64,000 nucleotides of DNA, taken from Apostichopus japonicus (Eukaryota > Echinodermata > Holothuroidea > Aspidochirotida > Stichopodidae). The notes below the pieces were generated by a model. That model was not told the DNA's origin and did not search any database. It saw nothing but the letters and a program-made list of their open reading frames with translations. Below, piece after piece: positions 33,317 to 46,967 of this stretch. Each line of letters opens with the position of its first letter. Position 1 is the first letter of the stretch. The translations under genes and the position numbers were made by a program. Location of the stretch: contig NC_092574.1 of NCBI RefSeq assembly GCF_037975245.1, forward strand, positions 20,210,213-20,274,212. Direction: 5' to 3'.

Positions 33317-36300
33317 ATGGCGAACCCAACCCTCAGGACAGTCCATTTTGTATCCCCGGTACTTCGGGGTTTTCGACAGATACATTTTTCAAGATTCTCA
33401 TCTCTAACATGCAAAACAATTGGTTCCCTTACTTGCGAAAAAGAAAGGTTGGTGTTCTGGTATCTCTCTAAGAGCAATCCCCATGTTTAGTCTTTCGCTG
33501 TCGCAGTCCTAGGTTTATAGGCCTAGCCTATACTTTAGTAGCGCGGTAGGCTACCGTTTAAAATTTATGCCCAAGTTGGGATGATGGCAATACTGTAGGC
33601 TAAGTATGGGCCTAGTATTCATGGATTGATCTACATATTCTAGAAAAGAAAAAGAGCTATTAGCACCGTAATGGGAGGTACATTTATTGTAATTAGACCC
33701 TCTATAAATCTGAGTGGGATGGTCCTTCAATTACCCATAAGGCCATAATCCCTCTAATGGAGGACTACTGTACATGAGTGCAAGCATTGTCACTCTGCAT
33801 AATGCATGGCACCACCATACACTTGTTAACAACATATCACCAGTTATTTACACTGATTTCCTGATGGTAGGTTAAATAGCCGTAGTTCCATCCTTGTTTT
33901 CCTAACAATCAGGTAAATTTGGTACAATCATGATGCCTGTTTCACCCACTGTCAACTTAGTTATAAACAATTGATGCGACCTTTATTTTACCGATGATTC
34001 GGTAAATAGCTGCCACCATTTCCTAAGTTTAAAGTTGAACTTCTTTGCCTGGCATTATGCACCGTGTGTAAGTGTGTCTAAGCTCTGTTGGCATCAGTCA
34101 GTCACAGATATATTGTAAAAACTTCCTGCACCTCAGATTTATATTTGGGCTCAAATTGTATGGTCTCTGAAAATTTATCTCTGCCAGAGATATAATAATG
34201 TACATTATATGTATAACATGCTCATTGGTTTTAATCTTTCAGTCTCTTGGATATATACCGACCAGTTATTACTGAAGCGAAACATGGTGTTCATACAACA
34301 TCTTGTCGTGGAAAATGGGAGATGAACAACTGTAGGAAGTACCCCCCGCAGGGTCCAGAAGAACCTCGGCGACCAGCGGTGGGTTTTCAGACTACTATAT
34401 AGGACATTAGGTCATATCTGTTGTGCTCAAATGAACTACTTCATGTTTCTTCAAAAGGTCAAAAATCAAAATATAAAGCAGAAAATGTCTAACAGATTCT
34501 CGTTGTAATGATGACACCAAAACTACCTGAAGATGAACTCATAATTTTATGGATTTGCTGTATGCAAGTTTTATATTTCCAATCTAAAAATGTTGCATAG
34601 TTTTGGAAGATTTCCAGGTCTTTGATCATCGACATAAACTGAACATTGAGAGCATTTTATGCTGAGGCTCACATACACACTTGTTCTCAGGAGGCTGATA
34701 AAGAAAACTTTATGTATGGAGAATTTTAGTATACTGTAGACAGAGTGTGAAGAACTTACAGTAACTAAAGGGCTTTCAAATTCACATTTTTAGAATTTCT
34801 ATCTTGTAATTTTCTTTTCAGGAAGTATTTTATGTAAAGAAAGACATCAAACACAGCAAGCGTAAGATGTGGTATGCTGCTTCATTTGTAAGTGCCAAAT
34901 GTGAAATTATACAAGACAAAGAACTTTGCGTTTGCCCTTTATTTGATTGCATTGACAGATTTTACCAACTATTTTAACCAGAAATGAAAATGCCAATAGT
35001 GCAACTCACCTTTTTTAATAATTATCCAGTTACCATCCACAATATTACATTATCATACAGTTTAGATCATGAAACCAAAGCTAAACCTACCAATAGAAGA
35101 AAACAATATATAATTTGAGTTTCATTCTGAAGTTAATAGTGGTTGGAATGTCATCCAGCTCTAATTGTGATGACAATGTCAGTTTTTGTAGTATGTATGC
35201 TGTATATGTTCGATGTGCCTTGGTTAATTACATTCTGCTTGTAGACACACACAAGAGAAGCTTGGACAGATCCCATAGGGTACTGAGACATTGTGGATGC
35301 ATTACACTGAGTAAGAGAAGCATTTTGCTCTTTGCTGGAGGTCTTTAGTGGTCCACACTCAACAGAATGTAAAAGCTAGGAAACATGGATAGATGTGATA
35401 TGTGACAAGTTCATGACTTATATATTAATTGCAAGACGTCTGTTGTTGTTTGTCGAGGTAGGAGTTCAGTCAGTGTCAGCCAAGGTGACAATTTGAGAGG
35501 GTGGTATGAAACAGGCCATGATCCCCCATCCTCTGGTTTCATTATTGTTGTGGGTTTTTCTTAGCATAACTTGATCATTTTGATATGTAATTTGGTCACA
35601 TGTCTTACATAAATTGGTAGAATTTGTTACATAATTCGCTCATTTTGTTACATGATATGCCAAAAGATGCTATATATTTAATGAGCTGCTAACAAGTTGA
35701 TATTCCACTCATGTCCCAAACAGGTCAAAGGTATGATGATCGATGAGGCCCTTGTGCAATTGAGATATATCAACAAGAAGGCAGCGAATATTGTGAGCGA
35801 GGTAAGCAAATATGACATACATCTTCCACACTTTGGTAGTGCAATTAACTTAAAAGCTATTGGCATCAACATTGTCAACCTGGTTTTACAAGAACTCAGT
35901 GTTGTACTTTTAACAGGTACATTTTGAAAAAAAGTGGAGTTTGTTGCCTCTGTTACTGTAGTATTATTGTGCATTGCCCTGAAGAGGAAGTCCAGTCTTT
36001 GACTTCAACCAAACTGTAATACTGTTTGTTTATACACGTTAAGGGTTCACCAACACCAGTTGTAATTTTTTTTAATTATCATAGTCCTACAATTGATTTA
36101 GGTGTGATTCAGTGTATTTTCCATCCCCTTGAAGACGTCATAATCATCGGGTGGTTGTGTTTTCGTGGGCTTGCCAAAGTTCAAACCAGAGTGTATGGCT
36201 TTAAGCATTGGCATTGTCTGTTCTTACCAATTACAGGCTCTCTTGGAAGCTCAAGAAGAAGCAGTGAAGACCCACAACGTGGAGTACAAGAGTAACCTTC

Positions 36301-37153
36301 ATATAGGTCAGTTGTAGTGACTGGCAGGGGGATTGGGGGGGGGTGGGAAATTCTGTTATGGGGGAAATGCCCTTGATCATGTAACCAGAGAGTCCAAGTC
36401 ATTGTTTATGTTCTACTGGATAAAGGCAGTGTCATATTAGAAGCAATGGCACCTGCCATCGGGAAGATTGTGAGTTCGAGCAGTTAGGTTGCTTTTCTTC
36501 ATCTTCTAGGTTCAATCCATGGTTTCCTGTCAGAAGTGTGGTCGTGATAAAACAATTGCACTGATCTAAAACTTAATAATTGGATGACCTCGTAACTGAA
36601 GCATAATAAACTAAATCCATCTTGTTGTCCAGACAAGCACATATGGTGCTTTGTTCATACAAGAACTTTCTACCAAACTGTTTGTTATGAACTATCCTTA
36701 AATAGAAACTGTTTCCCCACTCTACCTCACCATTTCACTTTCACTTGACCGATTTTCCTGGTTATTTCACAAGCTTAGTTGTGTTTTTTCATAACCTACT
36801 GTTTGCATGCCTTACTTTAGATACCATCCCTGTTAACTACCATTCCTTTCTTGTTCCTCTTTGTGTTATGTTATAACCAAGACTTCAATATCCATGCAGA
36901 GAGTATCACAAAGTATTTCTATCAGTTTTCTTTTTATATTTCAGCTGCTTCTTTTGCTACGAGAGCCAAGTCAGACCATGCCATTCGATACCATGCCAAG
37001 GGAAGAAACAGCGTCCTAGATTTAGTCTACTGTCATTACTTTGTCTGCCTCAAGGAAGGCCCGCCTCCAGAAGAGCAGAAATTCACTGGTTACGATCAGG
37101 CAGAAGACTACGTGAAGCTGTTGAGAGAGAGAAAAATCTTAGGATCCTTGTAA
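33317..37153 (+). CDS. MRPL22: Mitochondrial ribosomal protein uL22m
   Basis: Six coding exons: 33317-33447, 34243-34378, 34822-34887, 35724-35801, 36237-36306 and 36945-37153. They join in phase to 229 aa, against 206 in human. The start MANPTLRTVHFVSPVLRGFR is Arg/Ser-rich without acids, as expected of a mitochondrial targeting peptide. The body has PPQGPEEPRRPA, KHSKRKMWYAASFVKGM and IDEALVQLRYINKKAANIV. It then has LLEAQEEAVKTHNVEYKSNL and the uL22 hairpin-to-C-terminal block RYHAKGRNSVLDLVYCHYFV, ending in LRERKILGSL. uL22m lines the peptide exit tunnel of the mitoribosome large subunit. All introns use GT..AG. The first donor is GTTGGT, which is weak. I saw no disabling change. Confidence 0.95.
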
Positions 37154-39140
37154 GAAAGATAAATCCAAGAGGTGGACGGAACCAAAAACTTCATATTTTT
37201 CTTGTAAGTAAGACAGGGGTTGTCACCAGGGCCTTTAATGGCTAGTGAGACCTTCTGGTAACAGATATGTGACGATAGTTTTTTGCTTCTTATGAATCTG
37301 TGAAACCATGTTTTAATTTGGAAAGCAAAAAGCTATATTTGATTGCATGATTTTTAGATGGTCATTATTGCCTTCTTAGACCAGTATGTACTAGTTGCTA
37401 GTGCAGTACTTTGAAAAGGATTATAAACATCCTAATAACAACTAAAATTCATGCTTTAAAGCAGTGGTCTGCAAACTGTTAAGCCCACAACCCAGAAGCT
37501 TCCATGAGGACTGAGCCACAATCCACCGACTCTCACCCCTCAACGTTGATGCTCAGAACTTGGACATCAGCAAGCTCTGGAGACATTCCATGGGCTACCA
37601 GCAAGCTCTGGAAACATTCACTGGCTATCGATAAAATGTTCTCAACCCTCTCTTGGGTCTCACCCTTGAGAGATGCGTAAAGTGTGCTAGCTTGTTGTTT
37701 GTGTGATTAGCCAAAACTCTGGCCAAATTAAAATGTAGCTCTAGGAATAGAAAAATTTGACCAACCATGGCTTAAACTTCTGTAGTTTGCCATATCATTA
37801 TGGGATATAGAAGCCCATCCCTAAATAACAGTAAGCTTCATTCTGTTTATGACTCAGATCAAGCTTGGGAACTAGCAAGAACTGTTGTGTACAATATTAA
37901 TATCATCAACCTTGGAGATGTCAAATTTGTTGACAGTCCCCCCACCCCCCAAAAATATATATATTAACAACTGAAGAGAAGAAAAAACAAGACCTTTATT
38001 ACTTTTGTGTGTTTTCTTTTTTTGTTAGAATGTTTATTTGATAATTATAATGTAAATGAGATGGGTTTTTGCATCAGCAGGTCTAGAATGTTCTAAGTTC
38101 TTTAACATGAAGTAATGTTAATACCGCCAATGGTGTCAGTGACAACACTGTCTTGCATGCACACATTGCAAGTGAAATGTTCCACCTTCTAGTGGCAAAA
38201 AATAGCATTACATTATTTGTCAAAATGGCTGTTCCCTGATATGTGATAGCTTTGGAGCAGAGCAAGAATTGCCATAATATTTGGGACTTGATCTTCACAG
38301 ATCTTATCTCCATAACTTCACCTAATTTATGATACATGGATATGGTTTTACTTTACATCATTTTATTTCCTGGGTGCCATAAGTGTGAAAACCTAACAAA
38401 AGGGTTCTTTAGTTGATATTGCAAGAGTTTTACTATTTGTTAACTTCTTGGTTTGTTTCTCTCATTACCTTTCTATGTCACATATTTTTTTCCCTTCGAA
38501 ATTCCATGTTTGACTTCAAGAATGAAAATTTTCACTGACTCACAGATGCCTTAATAATAACCATGATTGCTGTATAATTGCTCCATGTGCCGTGATAAAG
38601 TCCGCTAACACATTTCTTCATAAATTCATCGCAAGAATTTGAACCGAAAACCCCCCCAAAATGGAAATTTAAGGCACCGCTTCCTTTGAATCTATGCAAT
38701 TTCACTTACTGTATGTAGATACTGGGGGTGGAGTCACCTGCTGGTGTATAGGTCATGTTTTCTAGCAGATTCTAGCAGATTGACAGACTTATTGTATGAT
38801 GACAACACACGAAATGTACAGTCACCCCCGATTGATGGATGTTTTTTATGCATTGTACAGATTTCAAGATTTTCATCTCTATTGTATGTTAAAATACAAT
38901 AAACCTGGGATATCTGGCCAGTTATTTCATTCTTGTTGTGGTAAAAGAATTTCTTGTTGTTTTTACAGTTTTCTCTCTTTTTCTAGTATTTCTGAGTTGT
39001 TCTGTTATAGTGGGAGGTTGGAGTCATGGTAGTATCAGGCTAGATATGGTAGTGTTAGGTGGCATAGCACTGCTGGTGGGTGGGAACTTAACAAACGCAG
39101 GAAGGATGATCCTCCATTTTGTATTGTGGTGATTACCATC
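37154..39140. other. Region downstream of MRPL22
   Basis: No coding block recognised. It presumably includes the MRPL22 3' untranslated region. Around 37462-37771 is a possible old hAT-type MITE: it starts GCAGTGGTCTGCAAACT and ends near TTTGACCAACCATG, with only weak 8-bp flanking similarity. An AATAAA occurs near 38899. Confidence 0.4.
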
Positions 39141-40240
39141 GTGGCAACATAAGTGTTAAATTGTGACTAATTTGGCGTACGATTGTATGAAATGTGATAA
39201 TGTTGTATTATACAATGTCATCGGATAACACTAGTGTTAAAGAGTGACAAATATGATGTATGATTGTGTGGAATTTTGATTAGTATTGCTGTAGTATTAT
39301 GCAATGTCATCGGGTAACACTTGTGTAATTGTGACTAATTCAATGTAAGATTGTATGAAATGTTGTGATAATGTTGTATTATACAATGTCATCGGATAAC
39401 ACTAGTGTTAAAGAGTGACAAATATGATGTATGATTGTGTGGAATTTTGATTAGTATTGCTGTAGTATTATACAATGTCATCGGGTAACACTTGTGTAAT
39501 TGTGACTAATTCAGTGTATGATTGTATGAAATGTTGATTAGTTGTTGTATCATAAAATGCTATTGGAGTAACACAGGTGTTATAGTGACTGATTCGATAT
39601 TAATATTACATTGTAATTATCATTATAATACAGTACCACAGAGGTAAAAATAGTGTTATCGTGACTGAATCTGTTTTAGACTATTTTTTACATTGGGAAT
39701 ATTACTGCTGTCATCAAAGAAAAACACTAGTGTTATTGTGACTAATTCAATAATAAGATCATATAAATTAGGATGATCATTTCTGTTGTATAATACAGTG
39801 CCATTGAGGTAATTGTGAGGCCTTATTGTGAATGATTCGATATTTAGATTATATGATACGTTGTGGTTAGTATCGTTGTTATACGACACAGTGCCATGGC
39901 GGTAACACTGGTGTAACGTGACTGAATTTGTGTTAAGTTTCTATGTTACATTGTGATTATCATTGTTGATGTATGATATAGTGCAATCTATGTAACACTA
40001 GTTATTGTGACTGATTCCTGCTTGTACGATATGATGTGATTAATGCTGTTAGTGTATGGTGTAAGACCATAGAGGTAACAACTTGGTGCTATAGTGACTG
40101 ATTCGGTGACATTCATTCTTATACACTCAGAGGTGTGATTGTGACTGATTAACGATGTGATTTATGCTGTTAGTGTATGGTGTAACACCATGGAGGTAAC
40201 AGCTATTGTGACAGAGATTCAATGTTATGATTATATGGTT
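39140..40240. repeat. Degenerate satellite, units of about 80 bp
   Basis: Repeated text of the form GTGACTAATTCAATGT, ATGATTGTATGAAATGT, GTATTATACAATGTCATC, GG(A/G)TAACACT(A/T)GTGTTA. In the first part, pairs of units form a near-exact higher-order repeat of about 170-190 bp (39165-39530). Later units, to about 40240, are more diverged. No coding content. Confidence 0.85.
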
Positions 40241-43200
40241 TTGTGTCATGATGTATTCATTTCATTCATTGATTGCTATCTTCACAACGTCGATACAAAG
40301 TAAGTTATGTACATTTTAATAGTTTAAAACAAATATAATGATATGCTATTGGGGTATTGGTACATTGTTAACCTATGGGTTTGATATCACCAAATACTGA
40401 TATGTTTTACTTCATATTTTCCCCATTCTCTGGGGTTATCTCGCATCGTGGTTAATTTGGTGGTCATGATTGAAGTAAGTCTTTCTTCGCTATGAAATCA
40501 TTCCTTCAAAATGATTTGCAAGTTGACATTTTCGTGATTGTATTTGAGTAATTCTTGCAAAATAATAGCAATTTTTGTATTTTCAAGATTTCTCTCACTC
40601 ATAATTCTTTTTATTTTGAAAAAGAAGATTTTGCTCTTTTTTTTTTGGGGGGGGGGGGTTCGTAATGTTCGTACATAGAATTATGAAGCTTTTGACATTA
40701 CTTTGCGCCAGTGATTGAACAAGTTATTAAAGTTTCCTAAGGAGAGATATTAAAGCAAGGAGTTGATCGATGTATCTGTACATGTGCTTCCAGTTAACTT
40801 TACATTTACTGAACATTACATTTACATCTTGTCGTTAAATTTTGTGGATGACTGAAATTTCATGCGAGTGGAAAATCGTATCCATTTTCTCTATGAATGA
40901 AAAGAGGAGAACTTATATATATAGAAATATTTAGGAGCCGAGAACAATGAACGTGACTTCAGTTTATCTGCCAGATATAAAACTTGTTATTTTTGTTGGT
41001 TTTCTAAATATATTTCTCTAAATAGTAAAGTTCGGTAGCGTTAATGTGTTGCTTTATGTGATGGATTACATACATATAATATTCACACAATATTTTATGA
41101 TTAATTTTATTAGCTTATTTTACTATAAAGCAGGTAGTGGGGTCGTTGGGACCGACTACTCATGTAGGTAGGATGAGAGCATTCTCTCAATCTCTTCCAT
41201 ATCTAAACGCAAGATGGGTGCTAATGAGTATACTTTTTCAATTTGTGTGTGAGGTTGAACAGGGGCACGAGTGTTCTCAGATGTTTTCTTAAAAACGTCC
41301 GAATATTGTATCACCACAGATTTTTTGCCAAAGTTAGCTATAACATTTATTAAATTTATGTAATAACAAATATTAAAATTAGCGCTAACATTTATTAAAA
41401 TTTAGCAACAATTTTAGTTATCTCAAACAGATCATACAATTGACAGTTCAAGAAAGTTCGAAACAAGGGTTCAAAGAAGAAACAGCTTGGAAACCCTTCA
41501 ACTTCAAGGCATGAGATGATCTATTCGACGTCATGACTGACGATATACCAACCAGTAGAGTTAAGATCTGTGTACCTGATCGTGCAAGCTTGCAAATTAA
41601 AATGTCGATGTTGACACATGTAATATATTTAATATATGCATTACTTCTGCATTACTTATGCATTACTTCTGCTTAATGACTTACCGTCTGTTGTGCTCTT
41701 TTGTTTTGCTTTTCTTGGTAGCCCCTTTAGTTTTTCATTCCCTATTACCGACATAAAGGTAAAAACAACCGGGTTGTTATTAGTGTTAGACGGATCGACT
41801 TACATAGTAATTAACCATGATTGGCTATGTGGTAATAGATGTTTCATTCACCGCTCCATATTTCCTCACTGACAAGATGTCATCGATTATCTGAAGTTAC
41901 ACGACCATCATCTTGTGGCAAAAGTCATTTTGTGTGGAAGGCACAACGAGCACACAGTCAGCAAATTAAAAGGAATTGCGAATCCACACAATAACATACC
42001 CATATACAGGGTCAATTGTCATAAAATACCAGAAATCCGTATTTGGCTGTTTTCTACTTAAGTTGGCCGCCACGATAGTGGCCGGTTTTGCGTCACATAT
42101 AAACCTTGTTTGTTAAATCGAAGTTTTCAAAAACTGATAACTTGTGCCTCGGGCCCGCTCTTCGGAGAATTCCTGGATCTTTCGAAACTATATCAAAATG
42201 CTGCTCTAGATAACGTATATATTAGGGGGTTTTCTTATCACTATACCAGAGACCACTCCTCATTACATTAAACTTGTTCAGATATTAGTTTTTATGTATC
42301 GACCTTATTCGCCGTGATCCATACAATTCGTTACAGCCTATATTATCGTTCATAACTGGCGCTGAAGTATACTACCAGGTTGTCAGCAAGCTGTAAATGA
42401 CATACATCTGTTGGGTATAAGAGCGTTGTGCTTGCTCACTTTTTGGAAGGTGGAATACTGCCACTCCCTGATGCGGTAACCTTCAGAACTTACCTACTTG
42501 TTCGAGTAAAATGCGTTAGGTCGCGTTTCGTTCGTTGGGACGTAGACGCTGTGTTAGAGCATTATGAATGCGTTAGTTGGGCCACTGTATGATTGGAACA
42601 GCAATAAATTAAGAAAATATATCTTGTTGACTGATATATTAACAGTAGGGAACTAGTTCATGTGTACCGACGAAATGTTCCAAATGTATATAGGGAGGAT
42701 GAGGGAGGGGAAACTATAGTATCCACTGAGTAAGAGATCTAGGGTGAAGCATTCTATCATCAAGATTGGAGATGGAAACCTTGCCTGTCTTGTATACCTG
42801 CACTGAATGCTAGGCCAATGAAGCGATTTACGGTCAAGTATGAAACCACATTGGTTCCATACCAAATAGTTTACTATAGCTTGAATGCTACACAGAAAGT
42901 AAACAAGGTAAAACAAAAGTAGTTAACCATTTGCGTTACCGGGAAAGGCGGTATAAATGCAATGAGTGACAGAAGCTGCTGTTAAATTCCTCGAGCATGC
43001 AGCTAAGATTAAAATTATCGAACTGCTCCGAGGTTCGACACAAGTCTGAGATGGGGAGGGGAGGGGGTGTAGGAGTGAGATCAATGTTCGTTGGTGTTCA
43101 AAGTACCGTACCGCCTGGGGTGGTGCCGGGGTTCCTCCGTTTCGGTCGTCGTTCGTGCATGGGGTCATTCATACTGGTGGTCCTTCCTTCTACATGGAGC

Positions 43201-46200
43201 ACAGCTTCAACTCTCATCCACCATTAAATTGGTGGGCCGTTATATATATCAAAACCTTGGTCCTAGTCATAATCAAAATCCCAGTAGCTTGGCAGGCAAT
43301 TCCATATATAGTGCTTGACAAATATTAAAGGACACAGTGAAATTCGGTAGAATTTCAGCCCGTGATACGTAATCATAATCGAGTTCTAGACAAAAGGGGA
43401 AAATGAGAGCTGAAAATGTTTTTTATATAGTTGTCCCAGTTTTCAAAATATGCTATCGTGTTATGATATCCTGTTCTATAGTAGATCATTCCCGAAATCC
43501 AACTTTCACTGAATATATCATGCATGTGATATCCATACAACGTGAGCTGTCAAATCATAGGACTATAGCCTATATAAAGACAACCCCACTCACACCACAA
43601 TCCATCCACAGAATTCCACTTCACACTTATAATGATTTATGATTCTTTACAAAAAACAAAATGTGGCTAAAATTTTGTTAACCTTTTTCTACCTCGTTGA
43701 ACGGCAATCTTCATGAAAAAGAACGCACCGTCCCCAGCCGGAGGCGTTTTATTTGTTCACTCTTCCTATACTGCTACCGCATGCCCATAATCTCTTACCG
43801 ACCTATGTGTAGCCCAAGGGTTTGAGGTGGAAAATACCGCTAAATTCAGTTTCCCGTTAGGATTGCCTTTCAGGTTTTTACACTGTTAGCAACCCGAATT
43901 TGCTAAGAAAACTTTATCCACTTGAGCTGTGCTTATATATAAACATGGAGCTACTTATCTCATAGAAATCGTTACCAGTAATGAGTCGTTTCTATCCAAC
44001 GAGGAATTGGAGTATGTTTGTCAATAATCTTATATCAAAGCCTATACATCCGTATATAGGCCTATATACGCTCTTTACATGCGGGGCACGACTATCCCAT
44101 TCATAAATCAAGCGGTACGATTGGGTTTTTCAAGCACCTTAGAAAAATCGATCCCTTTGCATTCATTCATTTTGGTGGTGTTACATAGGTTCTCTGATCT
44201 CTGCCTGTCGGCGTTTGCGGTCCAAACGTAATATTGCGAAAGTTGGTAGACTCCTTCTGTCGTTGTTATAATGGGTTAGATATAACCCAGTGGAAACTGT
44301 ACTTTTTGGTGGTCGGTTCATCGTAATATCGTGGAAGATATACTACAACCTTTGTAAGTGGCTTTTCGGAACTTTTTCACTATCCTGGGGAATCGTTGGA
44401 CTTTTTTTTCTCGGTCACAGTTGCCAAATGGGACTTAATTTGACCTTGTGAGAACTGATACGTTTGTTAGCTGTGCTCGAAATTCAGTAACTCAGCTGTT
44501 ACACCAGGGAAATATTTTGCTCGGCAATTGTCTAGCTATACGAGTTTGAAAACTAGAAGGGCGCTTCTTCATTTATTGCGGTTTGGCACTTGATACGGGA
44601 GCTGGAGATTTGTTTGGAAAGCTTAGCCTCCGAACAACCTGAGATGATGTTTCTACAGATGTCGTAGTGGTAAAACTGTAAGTGGATTACACAGTAATCT
44701 GTCCGTTTGTATGTCTGTCTGGTGAGTTTGGAGGACAAGGAAAGAATAACGAAATTCATTGAAGTGAACCAACTAGAACGATCTTTCAAGGACCCTCTAT
44801 ACTATATAGGTTCAATGAGTGTAATTGTCTGCTGCTGTATATAGGCCTGAGTGAGACTGTTGTATCCTGATAGAAGCAGGGCAAAAAAGGGAGAAAAACC
44901 GAGGTAAGATGTATGCCAAAACTTTGTAATAAGAAATTCTACTTTCTTTTAAGTTTTTCTGAGGATAGGCCTACAAATCAGTATACAATGTATATAGCAT
45001 AATTGAATAATACTGTGCTTCGTACATATACAGACATTCATAAAATAATATGTTGTTGTGCATGATGCGAGGGTAAACTTAGCCTGCGTTTGACAGATAG
45101 TAGAGGACAACTAAAACAACGGAAGGGAAAATGAATTAGGTCCTATTTAGGTAGGTGTTTGCATCTCGCCATAACGTCATAAAGTTTGTACCCTGCTGGA
45201 TATTTCTAATTTTTTTTTATAAATCTCAGATGGGTGGGCGTTGTGTGTATATGAGAGTATGGTGGGGTGGGATGGGGGGGGGGAGGTTGGGGATGTCTAG
45301 CCCACCGATTTCAAGTTCTACATTTCTGACTTTCTCTTTGAAACTTTCAGTTCCAGACTCAACCATCTGACTGATGTTTTAAGCCTTTGTTATAGTCTTG
45401 TCTTACCAACAAAAAAACAAAAAACGGAAAAGAAAAATCGGTCATGTTATCAGTCACAAATAAATTCTAAGCCTGACATTAGGGATGTCAGTCATCCTAC
45501 TGTTTTCCCAGACTCTGGTGATGCTGACATTTTGAGATATGTTATCATTTTCTAAATTGGGCTAAAGTAAACGTATTTATCAGCTTAAACCACAACGGTA
45601 CGTATGTTATGTACAGAACAAAAGGAAAGGTGCACAGTGATAGGTAGTCATGCGTAGCTTCACCGAGCTATGACCCCATCAACAAAGAAAAAAGAAAAAA
45701 AAAGAGGCAAAAAGGTACGGCCTTCTTTGAACCCAAATGGAACTCCAAAGTAATTCATTTTTAAGTCATCTATTCCTCAACAGCTTAGTTCATGAATATA
45801 TGTACAAAACAACGTCACTTTCGGTATTGGTTGATGAAGCATTTCAGTCAACTTTCAACCCCAGAGCTACTGTACTCGTCTCTGCTTCATTACCCTTGTC
45901 TAATTTTACTTCCATATAGTTACACTAACAGTATTTCTATATTCGAGTTAGTATTCTAAAGTATACGAATCGGACTCTGCAATCAGCCTGTTATATGCAT
46001 TCAAATTTGAAGATAATAACAACCTTCGCCCAGAATTTAATATGCAAATTAGATTAGATTTGTCTACATATACTACGGAATTATTGAAGGCATATATCTA
46101 ATCCTATATAACTTCATGATGATATGATCCAATGTTGATAATGTTTTAAGAACTATAGAGCAGATTAATTAATGCTCATGTTTTTGTGTGAACTCTATGT

Positions 46201-46908
46201 TTCATCTGCAACCACTGCCATATAAAGCAGCGTTTCGCCCTTTGACCCATATATCACTTCTTTATACGTTTTCTCAACTCAGAGAATGTTCTCAAGATAT
46301 TGTCACAATCGTTCTATATACGTCGCACAGACAATTTGAAATCCAATTAGACAAGTCAAGTTCTATGAAGTTATCAATTGTGTTGTGATGGATGTTTTGT
46401 ATCTCAATGTATCAAGACTTGATCAACATCGTGAGCCAAAAGGTTGCTTTAAGTAGGTCGTACAATCCGACAGGGCAATCGAGGGCAGTTGAATTAACAG
46501 ACAGTATGAGAGGGCCTGTATGTATAAATAAGACTCCTTGAACTGTTATGGAGTGGGAAACCTCAAGCCTGCGGTTACATGCTGGTATTTTCACGCAACC
46601 CCCTAACCCTCTCCACTCCGTTTCCAGAGACGTGAAATCTGGTTCATCTAGACGCTTTGATATTTTGATATTTGGGTCATTTCTTAGCATGCTTTAGCTG
46701 TCTGGGTTTTCGTCATCTCTTGAAGTCCTCATAGACTCAAGTCCGCGTTCTCCACTGTTTTATTAGGTCATCGCAAACTGTACGGTACTTGATGTGGCTC
46801 GCCACATCATCATGACTAGAAACCTGAACATTTCCCAGATGTTGACGGTGCGAAAGTGACTAATGCTAATTAATATGTACTGGATGACTAATGTCTTAAC
46901 TCCCAGCA
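40241..46908. other. Non-coding region, no gene recognised
   Basis: About 6.7 kb without a recognisable protein or RNA gene on either strand. Open frames are short and have no family features. Contains T/G runs near 40640-40660 and a G run near 45275. I cannot exclude small lineage-specific exons or untranslated regions. Confidence 0.4.
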
Positions 46909-46928
46909 TATATATATATATATATACA

Positions 46929-46962
<34 letters not shown>
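46909..46962. repeat. (TA)n microsatellite with a central interruption
   Basis: Alternating TA broken once by CAG near 46927. It is self-complementary and prone to slippage and cruciform formation. Confidence 0.95.

Positions 46963-46967
<5 letters not shown>

Noticed and set aside
36420-36490. Second tRNA-SINE in MRPL22 intron 5, from GTGAGTTCGAGC
   Set aside because: Only a B-box-like string; no A-box or acceptor pairing.
37462-37771. hAT MITE beginning GCAGTGGTCTGCAAACT
   Set aside because: The right end and 8-bp duplication are too degraded to call as a feature; mentioned only in the regional note.
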